NCBI GenBank assembly: GCA_964368445.1
Contig: CAYJAY010000006.1
Span: 1-64,000, forward strand
Direction of reading: 5' to 3'
Length of the DNA: 64,000 nucleotides
Source: CAYJAY01 sp964368445
GTDB taxonomy: Bacteria; Bacillota; Clostridia; Oscillospirales; Ruminococcaceae
The position numbers and the translations under genes were made by a program. The notes beneath the pieces are model-generated. The model was not told the origin of the DNA and searched no databases. It saw only the letters and a program-made list of their open reading frames with translations. This document shows positions 1-9,269 of this stretch, in pieces; within the stretch, counting starts at the first letter, position 1; each line of letters opens with the position of its first letter.

Positions 1-154
1 TCTACAAACTATGTCATTAAAATTCGCCGTAAGGCGCTCAATAACTATTAACTATTAACTATCAAAATGTCGGCGAAATGCCGCCAATTCGTCGTTCCGA
101 CGAACCAAAATTGCGAATTACGAATTACGAATTACGAATTAAAAAAGAGGTTTT
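1..154. repeat. Intergenic repeat region with two 7-bp arrays before addB
   Basis: No gene is seen here. The stretch holds about three copies of the heptamer ACTATTA near 43-62 and about four copies of GAATTAC at 114-140. Between them lie short palindromic words (GGCGAAATGCCGCC, CGTCGTTCCGACG). The second array ends about 14 bases before the addB start, so it lies in the addB leader, directly before its GAGG ribosome binding site. The same heptamers recur at other gene boundaries in the window. Confidence 0.7.
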
Positions 155-3100
155 ATGCTTAAACTAATCGTCGGAAGAGCCGGAACAGGAAAAACAAAAT
201 ACGCTATCGACCTTGCTACACAGTACGCGAAAAACAACAAACAGGTAATTTTGATAGTTCCGGAACAGATATCTTTTTTATACGAAAAAAAGATAGAAAA
301 GATAATAGGTTCAAAAAAAGCCGACCTTGTGTTTGTCGGAAGTTTCAAAAAAATATGTTATGAGATATTTAAAAAAACGGGCGGAATCTCGAAACGTCGC
401 ATAGACGACGAAATTCGTGTCGCCCTTGTTAAACGCGCTATCGATAACCTTGGAGAAACTCTTTCGCTTTTTGGCAAAAAGAAAGACACCGTTTCGTTTT
501 GTTCGATTATCTCGTTTGTTATAAGCGAGCTTAAAAACAGCGGGGTTTCGGGAGAAAAGCTTCTCGAGATTTCAAACCTTTCAAAAAGCGAAACAAGCAA
601 GATTAAACTTAAAGAACTTACAAAGATCTTTTTTGCATACGACGGAATCGTGTCGGAAAAATACAGCGACCCGTCGGACGAGCTTTTCGATGCATCAAAA
701 AAAGCCGATTTAAGCGAAATCTTTAAAGATAAACTCGTTATATTCGACGGTTTTTCGGGTTTCACCGCGCCCGAGCGCGCGTTGCTTGTTTGCGCCGCCC
801 AACAAAGCGAGACTGTCGCCGTCACGTTCACAACAAGCAGCGACCTTTCAAATAAGCGTTTCGAAACGGTTTCGGCGTCTGCGAATTTTTTGATTTCCGT
901 CGCAAAAAAACTCGATATCGAACATGAAATAATATCTTTAACCTCGCCACATCGTTTTAAATCGGAGGGGTTAAAACAACTTGAACGCTTTTTATATGAA
1001 GGAGAATGTTCCGATAACCGTGATGGAATTTTTGAATATTCCGCCAAAACAATAAATGATGAAGTTAAGACATGTGCCGCCGAGATAGTTCGTCTCGTTC
1101 GAGAACAAGATTATAATTTTTCTGACATCACCGTTGCGGTCCGCGACCTTACAAGCTATAAACAGGTACTTGCACGCGAGTTTGAAGCATTTGGAATACC
1201 GTTTTTTTGCGATTTCAAACAAACGGCAAAATATAGCGCTGTGGCGGTTTTTATTCGATGTTGCTTTGAGTTGATAGACAAACCGTCGGACGAGAAGTTT
1301 TTTGAAATTATTAAAACTAACCTTTTTCTGATTTCAACGTTTGAGCAAAGCGAGCTTTTAAACTATATGTATATATGGGGGGTGTCGTTTGAGGAACTCG
1401 GCAGTGAACTTTCCCACAACCCCAAAGGCCTTTCGGAAAACGAGATGACAACGTTTGAACGCGAACGCCTTTCGGCGATTAACGAGACCGCGCGCGCAGT
1501 TTATGTTCCGATTAAACAGTTGATAGACAGGTCTAAAAACAAGCCTTGCGAAGTCGTTATAAAAAACATACTGTCTCTTCTTGAAAGCCTTGATTTTAAG
1601 AAAAATCTCGAAACTTTTTCAAGCGACGATGAAATCTCGGCAGCCTCGGCGGCGCTTTTGGCTGTTGAAAAACTCTATGACATAACCCTTTTTGAAACGT
1701 TGCCGCCAAAACAGCTTCTTGAGTTATATATGCTTTTGGTTTCGGTATCAAGCACGGGAGAGATCCCAAAAACACTTGAACAAGTTCAAATAGGAAGCGC
1801 CGACCGAATGCGTGCCGACAACCCTCGCGCGGTTTTTTGTCTTGGCCTTAACGCGTCGGTTTTCCCAAAAGAAGATTTTGAAGCGCAGTTTTTAAGCTAT
1901 AAAGAACGTGATTTGTTTTTTGAAAACGGCATAGATCTTGCGCTTAGATTTGAAAATTCCGTGTCACTTGAAGAGGTTTTTTTCTATCGAACTCTAACAT
2001 ACCCAACCGATAGAATATATCTTTTCAGTTCCAAAACCGATATTTCTCGAAACGCACAAGAGAAAACTCCGTATCTTTCGGGATTTTTGAAAAATGTCGA
2101 TATAAAACAACCACCCGTAGTTTCGCAAGATTTTGCTTTTTCGGTCAACCAAAAGACTCTCGAGAGAGAGTTGGCAAGCTTGGCCTCAAACAACTTGAAC
2201 TTAAGTTCAAATATCTTTGAATCCGACATCGTTTCAAACGACTTCAAAAACATTGTCACAAACTTTTTCTCTGTTCCTGAATATAAACTGTTAAACACCG
2301 ACGTATTAAAAAAACTATATCCCGAAACGCTTTCGCTCTCTCCGTCGCGAATAGAACAGTTTTCGCGGTGTCGCTTTGCGTATTTTTTAAACTATTCCCT
2401 TAAGATCCGACCGATTAAAAAAGCCGAAATCTCCCCTCTTGAAGCCGGAAGTTTTTTTCATGCCGTCATCGAAACGGTTATGAAACAAGCAAACCTCGAC
2501 CTTATACATCTTTCAGCCGACGAGATAAAATCGCTTGCGCGAAAAGCAGGCGAGCAGTATCTCGAAAGCCGATTAGGGTCACGTTTTCTCGAGGTTGCGA
2601 GAATTAAATATCTTTGTGAAAACATGATTTCACAAGCCGAAAAACTTCTTTTGTTTGTTCAAACAGAGCAAAAACAAACGCGCTTTGAGACGGTCGGTGT
2701 GGAAGTTTCGGTGGCGCGTGGCGGCGACAGCCCCCCAATTGTACTTAAAGGAAAAAACGGCGAAACTATCTATATCGAAGGCAAGGTTGACCGCGTAGAC
2801 ATGTTTGAACAGGATTCACAAAAATTCCTTCGAGTTATAGATTATAAATCAAGCGGTAAAACGTTTTCGCTTGACGAGGTTGCGGTTGGGCTTAACCTCC
2901 AGATGCTTATATATCTTTTTGCGCTTTGCCGATCTTCAAATGAAAAATACAAAGGGTCCACTGCTTCGGGGGTTTTGTATCTCCCGCTTGACCCAACTCC
3001 CGACCCAAAAAGCAACGTTTCTTCCGCGGCCTATCGAATGGAAGGGCTAGTTTTAGACGAAGTTTCGGTCATATCGGCTATGGAGAACGACGCGAACGGC

Positions 3101-3394
3101 GTGTTTATTCCTGTTCGCTTAAATGTAGACGGTTCGCCAAACAAAAACAGTTCTGCTTTAACGTCACTCAAACGTTTTGCGGCTATCGAGCAACACGTAA
3201 CAGATATTTTACACGACATCGCAGACAAACTTTATTCGGGGGACATAGATGCCGAACCGATAACCGACAAACGCAATTTTTGTGTTTGTGACTATTGCGA
3301 TTACTCCGCGGTGTGTAAAAAATCCAAAATAAAAAAGTGGCGCCAAATACCAAAAGGCTCTGCGCAAGATAAGTTTAGCCAAGAGGAGGAATGA
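155..3394 (+). CDS. addB: ATP-dependent nuclease subunit AddB
   Basis: AddB pairs with AddA to resect double-strand DNA ends for RecA-dependent repair and to recognise Chi-like sites. The protein has 1079 residues. A Walker A motif (GRAGTGKT) lies at residues 8-15, typical of the family's degenerate helicase half. The C-terminal nuclease signature VIDYKSS is near residue 894. The four cysteines expected for the iron-sulfur staple are visible: one in SRCRFAYF near 738 and three in CVCDYC...C near 1043-1055. The ATG follows GAGG. The stop overlaps the addA start as ATGA, which implies translational coupling. Assignment is firm from motifs and the addA partner. Confidence 0.96.
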   Translation: MLKLIVGRAGTGKTKYAIDLATQYAKNNKQVILIVPEQISFLYEKKIEKIIGSKKADLVFVGSFKKICYEIFKKTGGISKRRIDDEIRVALVKRAIDNLGETLSLFGKKKDTVSFCSIISFVISELKNSGVSGEKLLEISNLSKSETSKIKLKELTKIFFAYDGIVSEKYSDPSDELFDASKKADLSEIFKDKLVIFDGFSGFTAPERALLVCAAQQSETVAVTFTTSSDLSNKRFETVSASANFLISVAKKLDIEHEIISLTSPHRFKSEGLKQLERFLYEGECSDNRDGIFEYSAKTINDEVKTCAAEIVRLVREQDYNFSDITVAVRDLTSYKQVLAREFEAFGIPFFCDFKQTAKYSAVAVFIRCCFELIDKPSDEKFFEIIKTNLFLISTFEQSELLNYMYIWGVSFEELGSELSHNPKGLSENEMTTFERERLSAINETARAVYVPIKQLIDRSKNKPCEVVIKNILSLLESLDFKKNLETFSSDDEISAASAALLAVEKLYDITLFETLPPKQLLELYMLLVSVSSTGEIPKTLEQVQIGSADRMRADNPRAVFCLGLNASVFPKEDFEAQFLSYKERDLFFENGIDLALRFENSVSLEEVFFYRTLTYPTDRIYLFSSKTDISRNAQEKTPYLSGFLKNVDIKQPPVVSQDFAFSVNQKTLERELASLASNNLNLSSNIFESDIVSNDFKNIVTNFFSVPEYKLLNTDVLKKLYPETLSLSPSRIEQFSRCRFAYFLNYSLKIRPIKKAEISPLEAGSFFHAVIETVMKQANLDLIHLSADEIKSLARKAGEQYLESRLGSRFLEVARIKYLCENMISQAEKLLLFVQTEQKQTRFETVGVEVSVARGGDSPPIVLKGKNGETIYIEGKVDRVDMFEQDSQKFLRVIDYKSSGKTFSLDEVAVGLNLQMLIYLFALCRSSNEKYKGSTASGVLYLPLDPTPDPKSNVSSAAYRMEGLVLDEVSVISAMENDANGVFIPVRLNVDGSPNKNSSALTSLKRFAAIEQHVTDILHDIADKLYSGDIDAEPITDKRNFCVCDYCDYSAVCKKSKIKKWRQIPKGSAQDKFSQEEE

Positions 3395-6300
3395 TTGTTA
3401 AGATGAAATGGACCGAACGCCAACAAAACGCTATCGATTTCAAAAACGGGTCGTTGCTCATTTCGGCGGGTGCTGGAAGCGGAAAAACCGCGGTTTTAAC
3501 CGAACGTTTTGTTTCGCTCATAACGGGCGAGAAAAGCACAGACGCCGACAGAATTTTGGTTTTGACATTTTCAAACGCCGCCGCGGGCGAACTTAAAACA
3601 CGCATATTCAACAAACTTTATGAAAAAAGAAGCGAAGACAAAAAAGGCAACAATCTTACACGGCAGATATTACTTTTAAAACGTGCCAAGATAAGCACGG
3701 TTCATTCGTTTTGTCTTAATCTTTTAAAGGAATATTCCGCAAACACCGACCTTCCGTTTAACTTCTCGGTTGCGGACGGGTTTCAAGCCGAACGGTTAAA
3801 AGACCAAGCCGCCGACAACGCTTTGGCTATTCTCTACCAAGACGAAAACAGCGGTTTCGCTGAACTTTCGTCGCTTTTCAGTTCCGCAAGAAGCGACAAC
3901 AAAATCAAAGAAATCCTGATATCTTTTGATGATTTCCTTTCGATGTTTCCGAACAAACAACAGTTTGAACAAGACTTTTTCGATAACAAAAACGACGCCA
4001 AAAGCGATACTTATAGCGTAAATTTTAAATTTGAGCAAGACCCCGTTATTAAAACGATGTTTGAATTTTCAAAAAAAGCGGCGGACGCGGCGTTTTTCTA
4101 CGCCAGCAAAGCGGCGGAACTTTGCGCGTTTTCAGATGGATTTTTTGACCTTTCAACGATGATAGGAGACGAAGCCGACAGCATATCAAGGATTTTAAGC
4201 TTGATAAAAAACAACGATTGGGACGGATGTCGAAACGTAATTCTTACGATGTCTTTTGCACGTTTTAAAGCGGACAGAGGTTGCGACAAAGAGATTAAAG
4301 AACAAATTAAGACGCTCCGCGATAACTATAAAAAAATTATAAACGACGTTTTAAAGGACAAGGTTTTTCTTGAAGATAAAGCCACGATATTAAAAGAATT
4401 TAATGAGCTTTACCCATTTTACAAACAGCTTTTCTACGCCGCAAACGTGTTTTCCAACGAATTTACACGGCTCAAAAGACAAAAAAATCTTGTGGATTTT
4501 TGTGACCTTGAACAAAAGGCTATCGAGCTTTTAACCAACCCCGACGGAACGCGTTCTGCCGTCGCTTTGGACGTTGCGAAAAATTTTGATTATATAATGG
4601 TGGACGAGTTCCAAGACACAAACGAGGTTCAAAGCCACATCTTCAACCTTGTGTCGGGCGACACACAAAACCTTTTTGCCGTAGGCGACGTAAAACAAAG
4701 CATATACAGCTTTAGGCGCGCCGACCCAAAAATATTTCTCGACATGAAAGACAAAAGCCGACCGCTTGACCAAAACACACAAAACAGTTATCTGTCTTTA
4801 AACGAAAACTTCAGAAGTTGTTGCCCTGTAATTGACGCAATAAATCGTTTGTTTAACCCGATATTCACAAAAAATGGAGGTGGCGTTGATTACGAGGCAA
4901 CCGAACAGCTTGTTGCAAAAAGGGAAACTTTAACGTCGCTTGACGAGGCCCCCCTTTCGGTTCATCTTGTAACCTCAAGCGAGAACAGCGGGGCCGAAGC
5001 TATCGAAGCCGACTTCATAGCCCAAAAGATTAAAGACATGTTGGACAGCGGATATCAAATAGACGACGGCGGAACGCTTCGCCCCGCTGTGCCGTCGGAT
5101 TTTGCTATACTTTTACGTTCGGTCAAAGGAAAAGCACAGTACTATAAACAAGCGTTGGTCGACAAATCAATTCCAACGTCGGCGGGCGCATCGGAAGATT
5201 TCTTTGAAAACTATGAAATTGAACTTCTTTTAAGTTTTCTTAAAATCCTTGACAACCCAAGCGACGACATTGCGATGTCGGCGGTTTTAATGTCGCCGAT
5301 ATTTGATTTTTCCGCCGACGAACTTGCCACCGTCGCTAACAGCGACGTTGGCGCTAACAGCGACGTTGGCGCTAACAGCGACGGTGGCGCTAACAGCGAC
5401 GGTGGCGCTAACAGCGACGTTGGCGCTAACAGCGACGTTGGCGCTAACAGCGACGTTGGCGCTAACAGTGTCGAAAGGAAAAGCCATGACACCGACATAA
5501 AAAATCTACCGCTTTTTATGCGTGTTTTAAAAAGTAAAGACCCAAAACCAAAAGAGTTTAGCGAGATAATCAAACATCTAATCGCAAAAAAAACCAACCT
5601 TTCGGTAATATCTTTGATAGAACATGTTTTGGATACAAAAAATGCCGAACTCGTGCTTTGTGCCGGAGAGAGCTTTGACGAAAAAACCGAGAACATCGCG
5701 TGTTTTTTATCGTATGCAGCAAGTTATTCAGAACGTGACGACGCCACGCTTAAAGGGTTTATCGAAACGTTGGAGTTTGCAAAAAAGACAGGCAAAGAAC
5801 TTTTTTCCTCAAGCAAAGAAGGGGCAAACGCTGTCTCGATAATGTCGGTTCACAAATCCAAAGGGCTCGAGTGGCCCGTCGTGTTTATCGCAAACTCTAA
5901 AAATCAATTCAACAAAACCGACACTATCAAACCGGTTATGTTTGACAACGATGTCGGGATTGGTGCAAAGCTTCGATATATCGACGGCGAAGGCGAACTT
6001 TTCCCAAAAATCAAAAAAACTGCTGCCTTTCGCGCTATCGAGCTTTCGACAACCGCAAAGATGCAAAGCGAGCAGATGCGTGTTTTGTATGTCGCGGCGA
6101 CAAGGGCAAAACAAAAATTATTTATAACTTCGGGATTTGGCGACTTTAAAGATGCCTGTAGCGCAGTTTATTCAAGCTATACAGCGAGTAGATTGTTGTG
6201 TGATTATACTATTAGCAAGCAAAATTCATTTTTACAATGGTGTCTGTCCTCGCTTTTACAAAATCAAGGTCCGTTAAACATAACAAAAGAACAGTTTCCA

Positions 6301-7050
6301 AACTTGATAAGCTCAGATCTTTTTTATATTGAACATATCGAACACGACGCAAAACAGCAAACAAAACAAGCTGGCGAGATAAACAAAGTTAAACAAGAGT
6401 TTGACACCGAAAGCCTACGGCAAAAAGTTAATTTTATTCCGAAAACAAAAGAACTTTTTGACGTTCCCGGAAAACTTTCGGTTTCGATGCTGTCGAAACA
6501 GGGTAAAAAAGCGTTGCAGATGCCATATTTTGCGTTTTCAAACCAAGGGCTTGCCGCAAAAAAAGGCACAGCTCTCCACCTGTTTATGCAGTATGCACAC
6601 TACCAAAACGCAAAAGACAATCTGTCACACGAGATTTCAAGGCTTGTAGACAACCATTTTATCTCGAGCGAAGACGGCGAAAGGCTAGACCGACAAAAGC
6701 TTGAAACGTTTTTTAACAGCGAGTTAGCACATCGCATTTTAAACGGCGAGGTTTTAAGGGAATATGCTTTTTTTGATTTTATCAAGGCAAACAGCGTCGT
6801 TCCACTGAGCCCCGAATTTGAACAAAGCGAGATAGTTGTCCAAGGTATTGCGGATTGTATCATAATTGAAAAAGGCGGCGCGGTAGTTGTCGACTATAAG
6901 TCGGACAAGGTGGACAACGTTTTGGTGCTTAAAGAGCGCTACCAAACACAGCTTGAACTGTATTCACGTGCGATAGAAAAACGCCTTTCCCTTAAAGTCT
7001 TAGAAAGAATTATATATTCTTTTTATCTTAATGATTACTTAACTTTTTGA
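3391..7050 (+). CDS. addA: ATP-dependent helicase/nuclease subunit AddA
   Basis: AddA is the 3'-5' UvrD-type motor and nuclease of the AddAB complex. The 1219-residue protein shows all SF1A helicase motifs: Walker A AGAGSGKT near 28, VDEFQDT near 404, GDVKQSIYSFRR near 432, NENFRS near 471, MSVHKSKGLEWP near 817 and YVAATRA near 900. The RecB-family nuclease motif VVDYKSD is near 1167 and YQTQLELY near 1184. The ATG overlaps the addB stop. A second in-frame ATG twelve bases downstream (3403) fits GAGGAGG spacing better and may be the true start. An 18-bp tandem array at 5335-5468 inserts a low-complexity NSDVGA repeat at about 649-693, between helicase motifs IV and V. That insert is not a family feature. 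Confidence 0.96.
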   Translation: MIVKMKWTERQQNAIDFKNGSLLISAGAGSGKTAVLTERFVSLITGEKSTDADRILVLTFSNAAAGELKTRIFNKLYEKRSEDKKGNNLTRQILLLKRAKISTVHSFCLNLLKEYSANTDLPFNFSVADGFQAERLKDQAADNALAILYQDENSGFAELSSLFSSARSDNKIKEILISFDDFLSMFPNKQQFEQDFFDNKNDAKSDTYSVNFKFEQDPVIKTMFEFSKKAADAAFFYASKAAELCAFSDGFFDLSTMIGDEADSISRILSLIKNNDWDGCRNVILTMSFARFKADRGCDKEIKEQIKTLRDNYKKIINDVLKDKVFLEDKATILKEFNELYPFYKQLFYAANVFSNEFTRLKRQKNLVDFCDLEQKAIELLTNPDGTRSAVALDVAKNFDYIMVDEFQDTNEVQSHIFNLVSGDTQNLFAVGDVKQSIYSFRRADPKIFLDMKDKSRPLDQNTQNSYLSLNENFRSCCPVIDAINRLFNPIFTKNGGGVDYEATEQLVAKRETLTSLDEAPLSVHLVTSSENSGAEAIEADFIAQKIKDMLDSGYQIDDGGTLRPAVPSDFAILLRSVKGKAQYYKQALVDKSIPTSAGASEDFFENYEIELLLSFLKILDNPSDDIAMSAVLMSPIFDFSADELATVANSDVGANSDVGANSDGGANSDGGANSDVGANSDVGANSDVGANSVERKSHDTDIKNLPLFMRVLKSKDPKPKEFSEIIKHLIAKKTNLSVISLIEHVLDTKNAELVLCAGESFDEKTENIACFLSYAASYSERDDATLKGFIETLEFAKKTGKELFSSSKEGANAVSIMSVHKSKGLEWPVVFIANSKNQFNKTDTIKPVMFDNDVGIGAKLRYIDGEGELFPKIKKTAAFRAIELSTTAKMQSEQMRVLYVAATRAKQKLFITSGFGDFKDACSAVYSSYTASRLLCDYTISKQNSFLQWCLSSLLQNQGPLNITKEQFPNLISSDLFYIEHIEHDAKQQTKQAGEINKVKQEFDTESLRQKVNFIPKTKELFDVPGKLSVSMLSKQGKKALQMPYFAFSNQGLAAKKGTALHLFMQYAHYQNAKDNLSHEISRLVDNHFISSEDGERLDRQKLETFFNSELAHRILNGEVLREYAFFDFIKANSVVPLSPEFEQSEIVVQGIADCIIIEKGGAVVVDYKSDKVDNVLVLKERYQTQLELYSRAIEKRLSLKVLERIIYSFYLNDYLTF
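5335..5468 (+). repeat. In-frame 18-bp tandem array inside addA
   Basis: Seven full units of GCTAACAGCGACGTTGGC plus a partial eighth. Two units carry a T-to-G change (GGTGGC). Each unit encodes the hexapeptide A-N-S-D-V/G-G, so loss or gain of a unit keeps the reading frame. All three frames of both strands stay open across the array, which creates spurious overlapping reading frames. The near-identity of the units suggests recent expansion by slippage. Confidence 0.97.
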
Positions 7051-7063
7051 TTACTTAACAGTG

Positions 7064-7097
7064 AACGCCGCCCACAATTTGTGGACGGCGTTTAATG
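7064..7097 (+). terminator. Probable terminator after addA
   Basis: A 14-bp stem (AACGCCGCCCACAA paired with TTGTGGACGGCGTT, one mismatch) begins 14 bases after the addA stop and is followed by TAATGTTTTT. It lies between the convergent addA and the minus-strand gene at 7133. It may serve both, because the mismatch becomes a G-U wobble in the minus-strand RNA. Confidence 0.65.
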
Positions 7098-7132
7098 TTT
7101 TTATGCTTTTTTAAATTAATACGCCAAAGCGA

Positions 7133-7843
7133 TTATGCAACGTCGTATTCGTTTTGCTGTTCGGGTTCAACTTCTTCTTTTGGTTCCTCTTCCGGTTTCA
7201 AAAGCTTGTCGAACTCGTTCATGACGTTGTCATATGTGTTCCCCGTTATCTCGGGCATACTGCTGTCTTCGCGAGCTTCGGGGTCAAACCCTGCCGCTTT
7301 AAAACCGTCTTTGACCGCCTGCTGCATATCCGCCATGAGCTGTTCGTTGTCGCCGGCAAACGCTGTCGCCATCATCATGATTCTTTCGGACACCGCTTCA
7401 ACCGAATAAACTCCACCCTCAGACACGTTTTCCTGAGCGCCTTCGGCAGTTGTCGCGGGGGCAGGCAACGCGTTTTCCAAACTTCCGAAAATCTCGGTTA
7501 AAAGTTCCGAAGTTTCGGTTGTTATCTCAAATCCGTTAAACATCGAGGTTGTTCCCGACGCTTCAGACGCTTGGTTGGTTATCGTTTGCTCAACCGAATC
7601 TGCGACAAATTTCATAGTCGCTTCGTGACGTTGTCTGTTAATCTCATCAACTTGTTCTTTTGTAAGTTTTTTGGGCGGTTCGTATGTAACGCTTTTGCTT
7701 ACATCGTTTTGTTTTTCAAATGTATCGACGCGCTTCGCCGGTTCGACAGGGGTCGTGTTTCCGTTTTTACTCTTAAAATCAATCTCGGAATTTATTTTAA
7801 CCGGAGCGGTTGGCATTACATTTTGAATGTTTGAAACTGTCAT
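7133..7843 (-). CDS. Hypothetical protein with a structured RNA leader
   Basis: Function not recognised. The predicted protein of 236 residues is hydrophilic, with no signal peptide or membrane segment. It has a Pro/Glu-rich acidic tail (near 210-236), a Lys/Glu-rich helix around 65-90 and an Ala/Met-rich helical core around 130-180. The pattern of the core (an A-x-GDNEQ...GF-x-A-AG segment) faintly recalls DUF5610-like domains; this is a weak impression. The ATG at 7843 was chosen over an upstream in-frame start because AGAAAGG lies 12 bases before it, the same spacing as in other genes here. The leader 7867-7966 folds into the three-way junction also found before the gene at 43559. Confidence 0.8.
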   Translation of the reverse strand: MTVSNIQNVMPTAPVKINSEIDFKSKNGNTTPVEPAKRVDTFEKQNDVSKSVTYEPPKKLTKEQVDEINRQRHEATMKFVADSVEQTITNQASEASGTTSMFNGFEITTETSELLTEIFGSLENALPAPATTAEGAQENVSEGGVYSVEAVSERIMMMATAFAGDNEQLMADMQQAVKDGFKAAGFDPEAREDSSMPEITGNTYDNVMNEFDKLLKPEEEPKEEVEPEQQNEYDVA

Positions 7844-7866
7844 TGAATATTTATACCTTTCTGAAT

Positions 7867-7966
7867 GTTTTGGGCAATTTTGCCGCAATGATTTTTACAG
7901 CGGCAAAGTTTCGGTTATCATATCGACCGAAAAGCACAAAACTCACGTTTGAAACAATGTTTCAAA
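7867..7966 (-). ncRNA. Candidate structured leader RNA, copy A
   Basis: Read 5' to 3' on the minus strand: a hairpin TTTGAAA/TTTCAAA (7966-7948), then closing stem P1 (7942-7934 with 7875-7867; 8 of 9 positions pair). Inside are P2 (7 bp, 7932-7926 with 7915-7909, 10-nt loop) and P3 (8 bp, 7907-7900 with 7886-7879, 13-nt loop carrying TAAAAAT). The AGAAAGG ribosome site follows P1 by a few bases. A possible minus-strand promoter lies upstream: TATAAT at 8019-8014 and TTGGTA at 8044-8039, with a long 19-bp spacer, overlapped by a GGTAG...CTACC inverted repeat. Copy B at 44073-44176 has the same architecture with compensatory differences. It matches no riboswitch class I know; cis-regulatory role is inference. 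Confidence 0.65.
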
Positions 7967-8169
7967 TTGTTCTCCTGTATATTAAGAAGCCACCGTTTGC
8001 ATATATTTTATACATTATATGGTAGCTTGCTTAAAAACTACCAACAGTGTAGCATACATTTTTGGATTTTGCAACATAAGTTGCCCCAAAATACTTAAAA
8101 TTTACAATCTTTTTAAAACAAACCCAATTTTTTCAACAACTATTTGCTTTTCTTATTTTACTGTTAACG

Positions 8170-8640
8170 TTATTCAACCACGATAGTTTTAATCTTAACC
8201 GGAGTTGTCGGTTTGTCCGAATAGTCGGTTTCAACGCTCGCTATCTCATCGATAACTTCGATACCCTCGACAACCTTTCCAAAAGCGGCGTAGCTTCCGT
8301 CGAGGTGTGGAGAGGTTTCGTGGACTATAAAGAACTGGCAGCTCGCGGAGTTGACAAAACTGCTTCTTGCCATCGAGATGACACCGCGTTCGTGTGATAT
8401 GTCGTTGGGCACTCCGTTTGAGGTGAACTCACCCTTAATTTTTTCGTCGGTTCCGCCCATTCCGGTTCCTTCGGGACAACCGCCTTGAACCATAAACCCA
8501 GGAATAATTCTGTGGAACGTTAACCCATTATAAAACTCGTTTTTAACCAGTCTTTCAAAATTCGCCACGGTTAGCGGAGCTTTTTCGGGATAAAGCTCCA
8601 GTTTGATTTGTTTTCCGTTTTCCATTGTAATGACTATCAT
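8170..8640 (-). CDS. Cyclophilin-type peptidyl-prolyl cis-trans isomerase
   Basis: Catalyses proline isomerisation during protein folding. The 156-residue protein is a minimal cytoplasmic cyclophilin without signal peptide. Core motifs are FHRIIPGFMVQGG (about 42-54, holding the catalytic Arg), SSFVNSASCQFFI (about 92-104) and HLDGSYAAFGKV (about 110-121). It starts at an ATG preceded by AAGGAGA. It is followed on the same strand, after a 51-base gap upstream, by the pyrophosphatase gene, so the two may be co-transcribed. The family is certain; the exact cellular clients are unknown. Confidence 0.95.
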   Translation of the reverse strand: MIVITMENGKQIKLELYPEKAPLTVANFERLVKNEFYNGLTFHRIIPGFMVQGGCPEGTGMGGTDEKIKGEFTSNGVPNDISHERGVISMARSSFVNSASCQFFIVHETSPHLDGSYAAFGKVVEGIEVIDEIASVETDYSDKPTTPVKIKTIVVE

Positions 8641-8691
8641 TTTTTAAATATCTCCTTAAAATCTTTGCTTTTATTTATCTAAATTATAAAA

Positions 8692-9249
8692 CTAATCTTC
8701 GTTTTCCTCTTGTGTCATTTCCGGGAACTTCTCTTTATAACATTCTAACGAACGACGAATTATATCACGCGCTTCGTTACAACCTTTTATCGAATCGACC
8801 GCCGTTTCTTTGCCTTCTAACGATTTATACACCTTGAAAAAATGACACATCTCGGTGAAAACATGGCTAGGCAATGCCGATATGTCGCGATAGCAGTTAT
8901 AGTTTGGCTCGTTGAACGGAACGGCTATAATCTTATCGTCGCTCTCGCCGCTGTCGATCATCGAGATAACCCCTATCGGGTAACATTCTATTTCGCAACG
9001 CGGAATAAGCGGCTCGCTACACATCACCACAACATCAAGCGGGTCGTTGTCGTCGGCATAGGTTTTTGGTATAAACCCATAGTTAGCCGGATAGATTGTC
9101 GAGGTGTAAAGAATTCTATCCACCATTATAAGCCCTGTTTGTTTGTCGAGTTCATATTTAATTTTGCTGCCTTTCGGAATTTCAATCACCGCCATGAATC
9201 TGTCGGGAGTTATTCTCTCGATAGGCATTTGATGCCAGATATTAGCCAT
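8692..9249 (-). CDS. ppa: Inorganic pyrophosphatase, family I
   Basis: Hydrolyses pyrophosphate to two phosphates, pulling nucleotide-sugar, nucleic acid and aminoacyl-tRNA synthesis forward. The 185-residue protein carries the family I metal-binding signature DNDPLDVVV (about 65-73) preceded by YPANYGFIPKT (about 52-62), so it is the soluble Mg-dependent type and not the CBS-containing family II enzyme common in clostridia. The ATG has AGGGGAA upstream. It lies 20 bases downstream of the flippase gene. Its position at the end of a glycan locus fits a need to remove the pyrophosphate made by the CMP-sugar synthetase, though it may simply be a housekeeping gene. Confidence 0.95.
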   Translation of the reverse strand: MANIWHQMPIERITPDRFMAVIEIPKGSKIKYELDKQTGLIMVDRILYTSTIYPANYGFIPKTYADDNDPLDVVVMCSEPLIPRCEIECYPIGVISMIDSGESDDKIIAVPFNEPNYNCYRDISALPSHVFTEMCHFFKVYKSLEGKETAVDSIKGCNEARDIIRRSLECYKEKFPEMTQEENED

Positions 9250-9269
9250 TTTTTCGTTCCCCTTTATTT

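Noticed and set aside
5211..5696. Minus-strand protein opposite addA with LLAPTS repeats
   Set aside because: It is a by-product of the 18-bp array, which leaves every frame open; addA on the plus strand explains the region.
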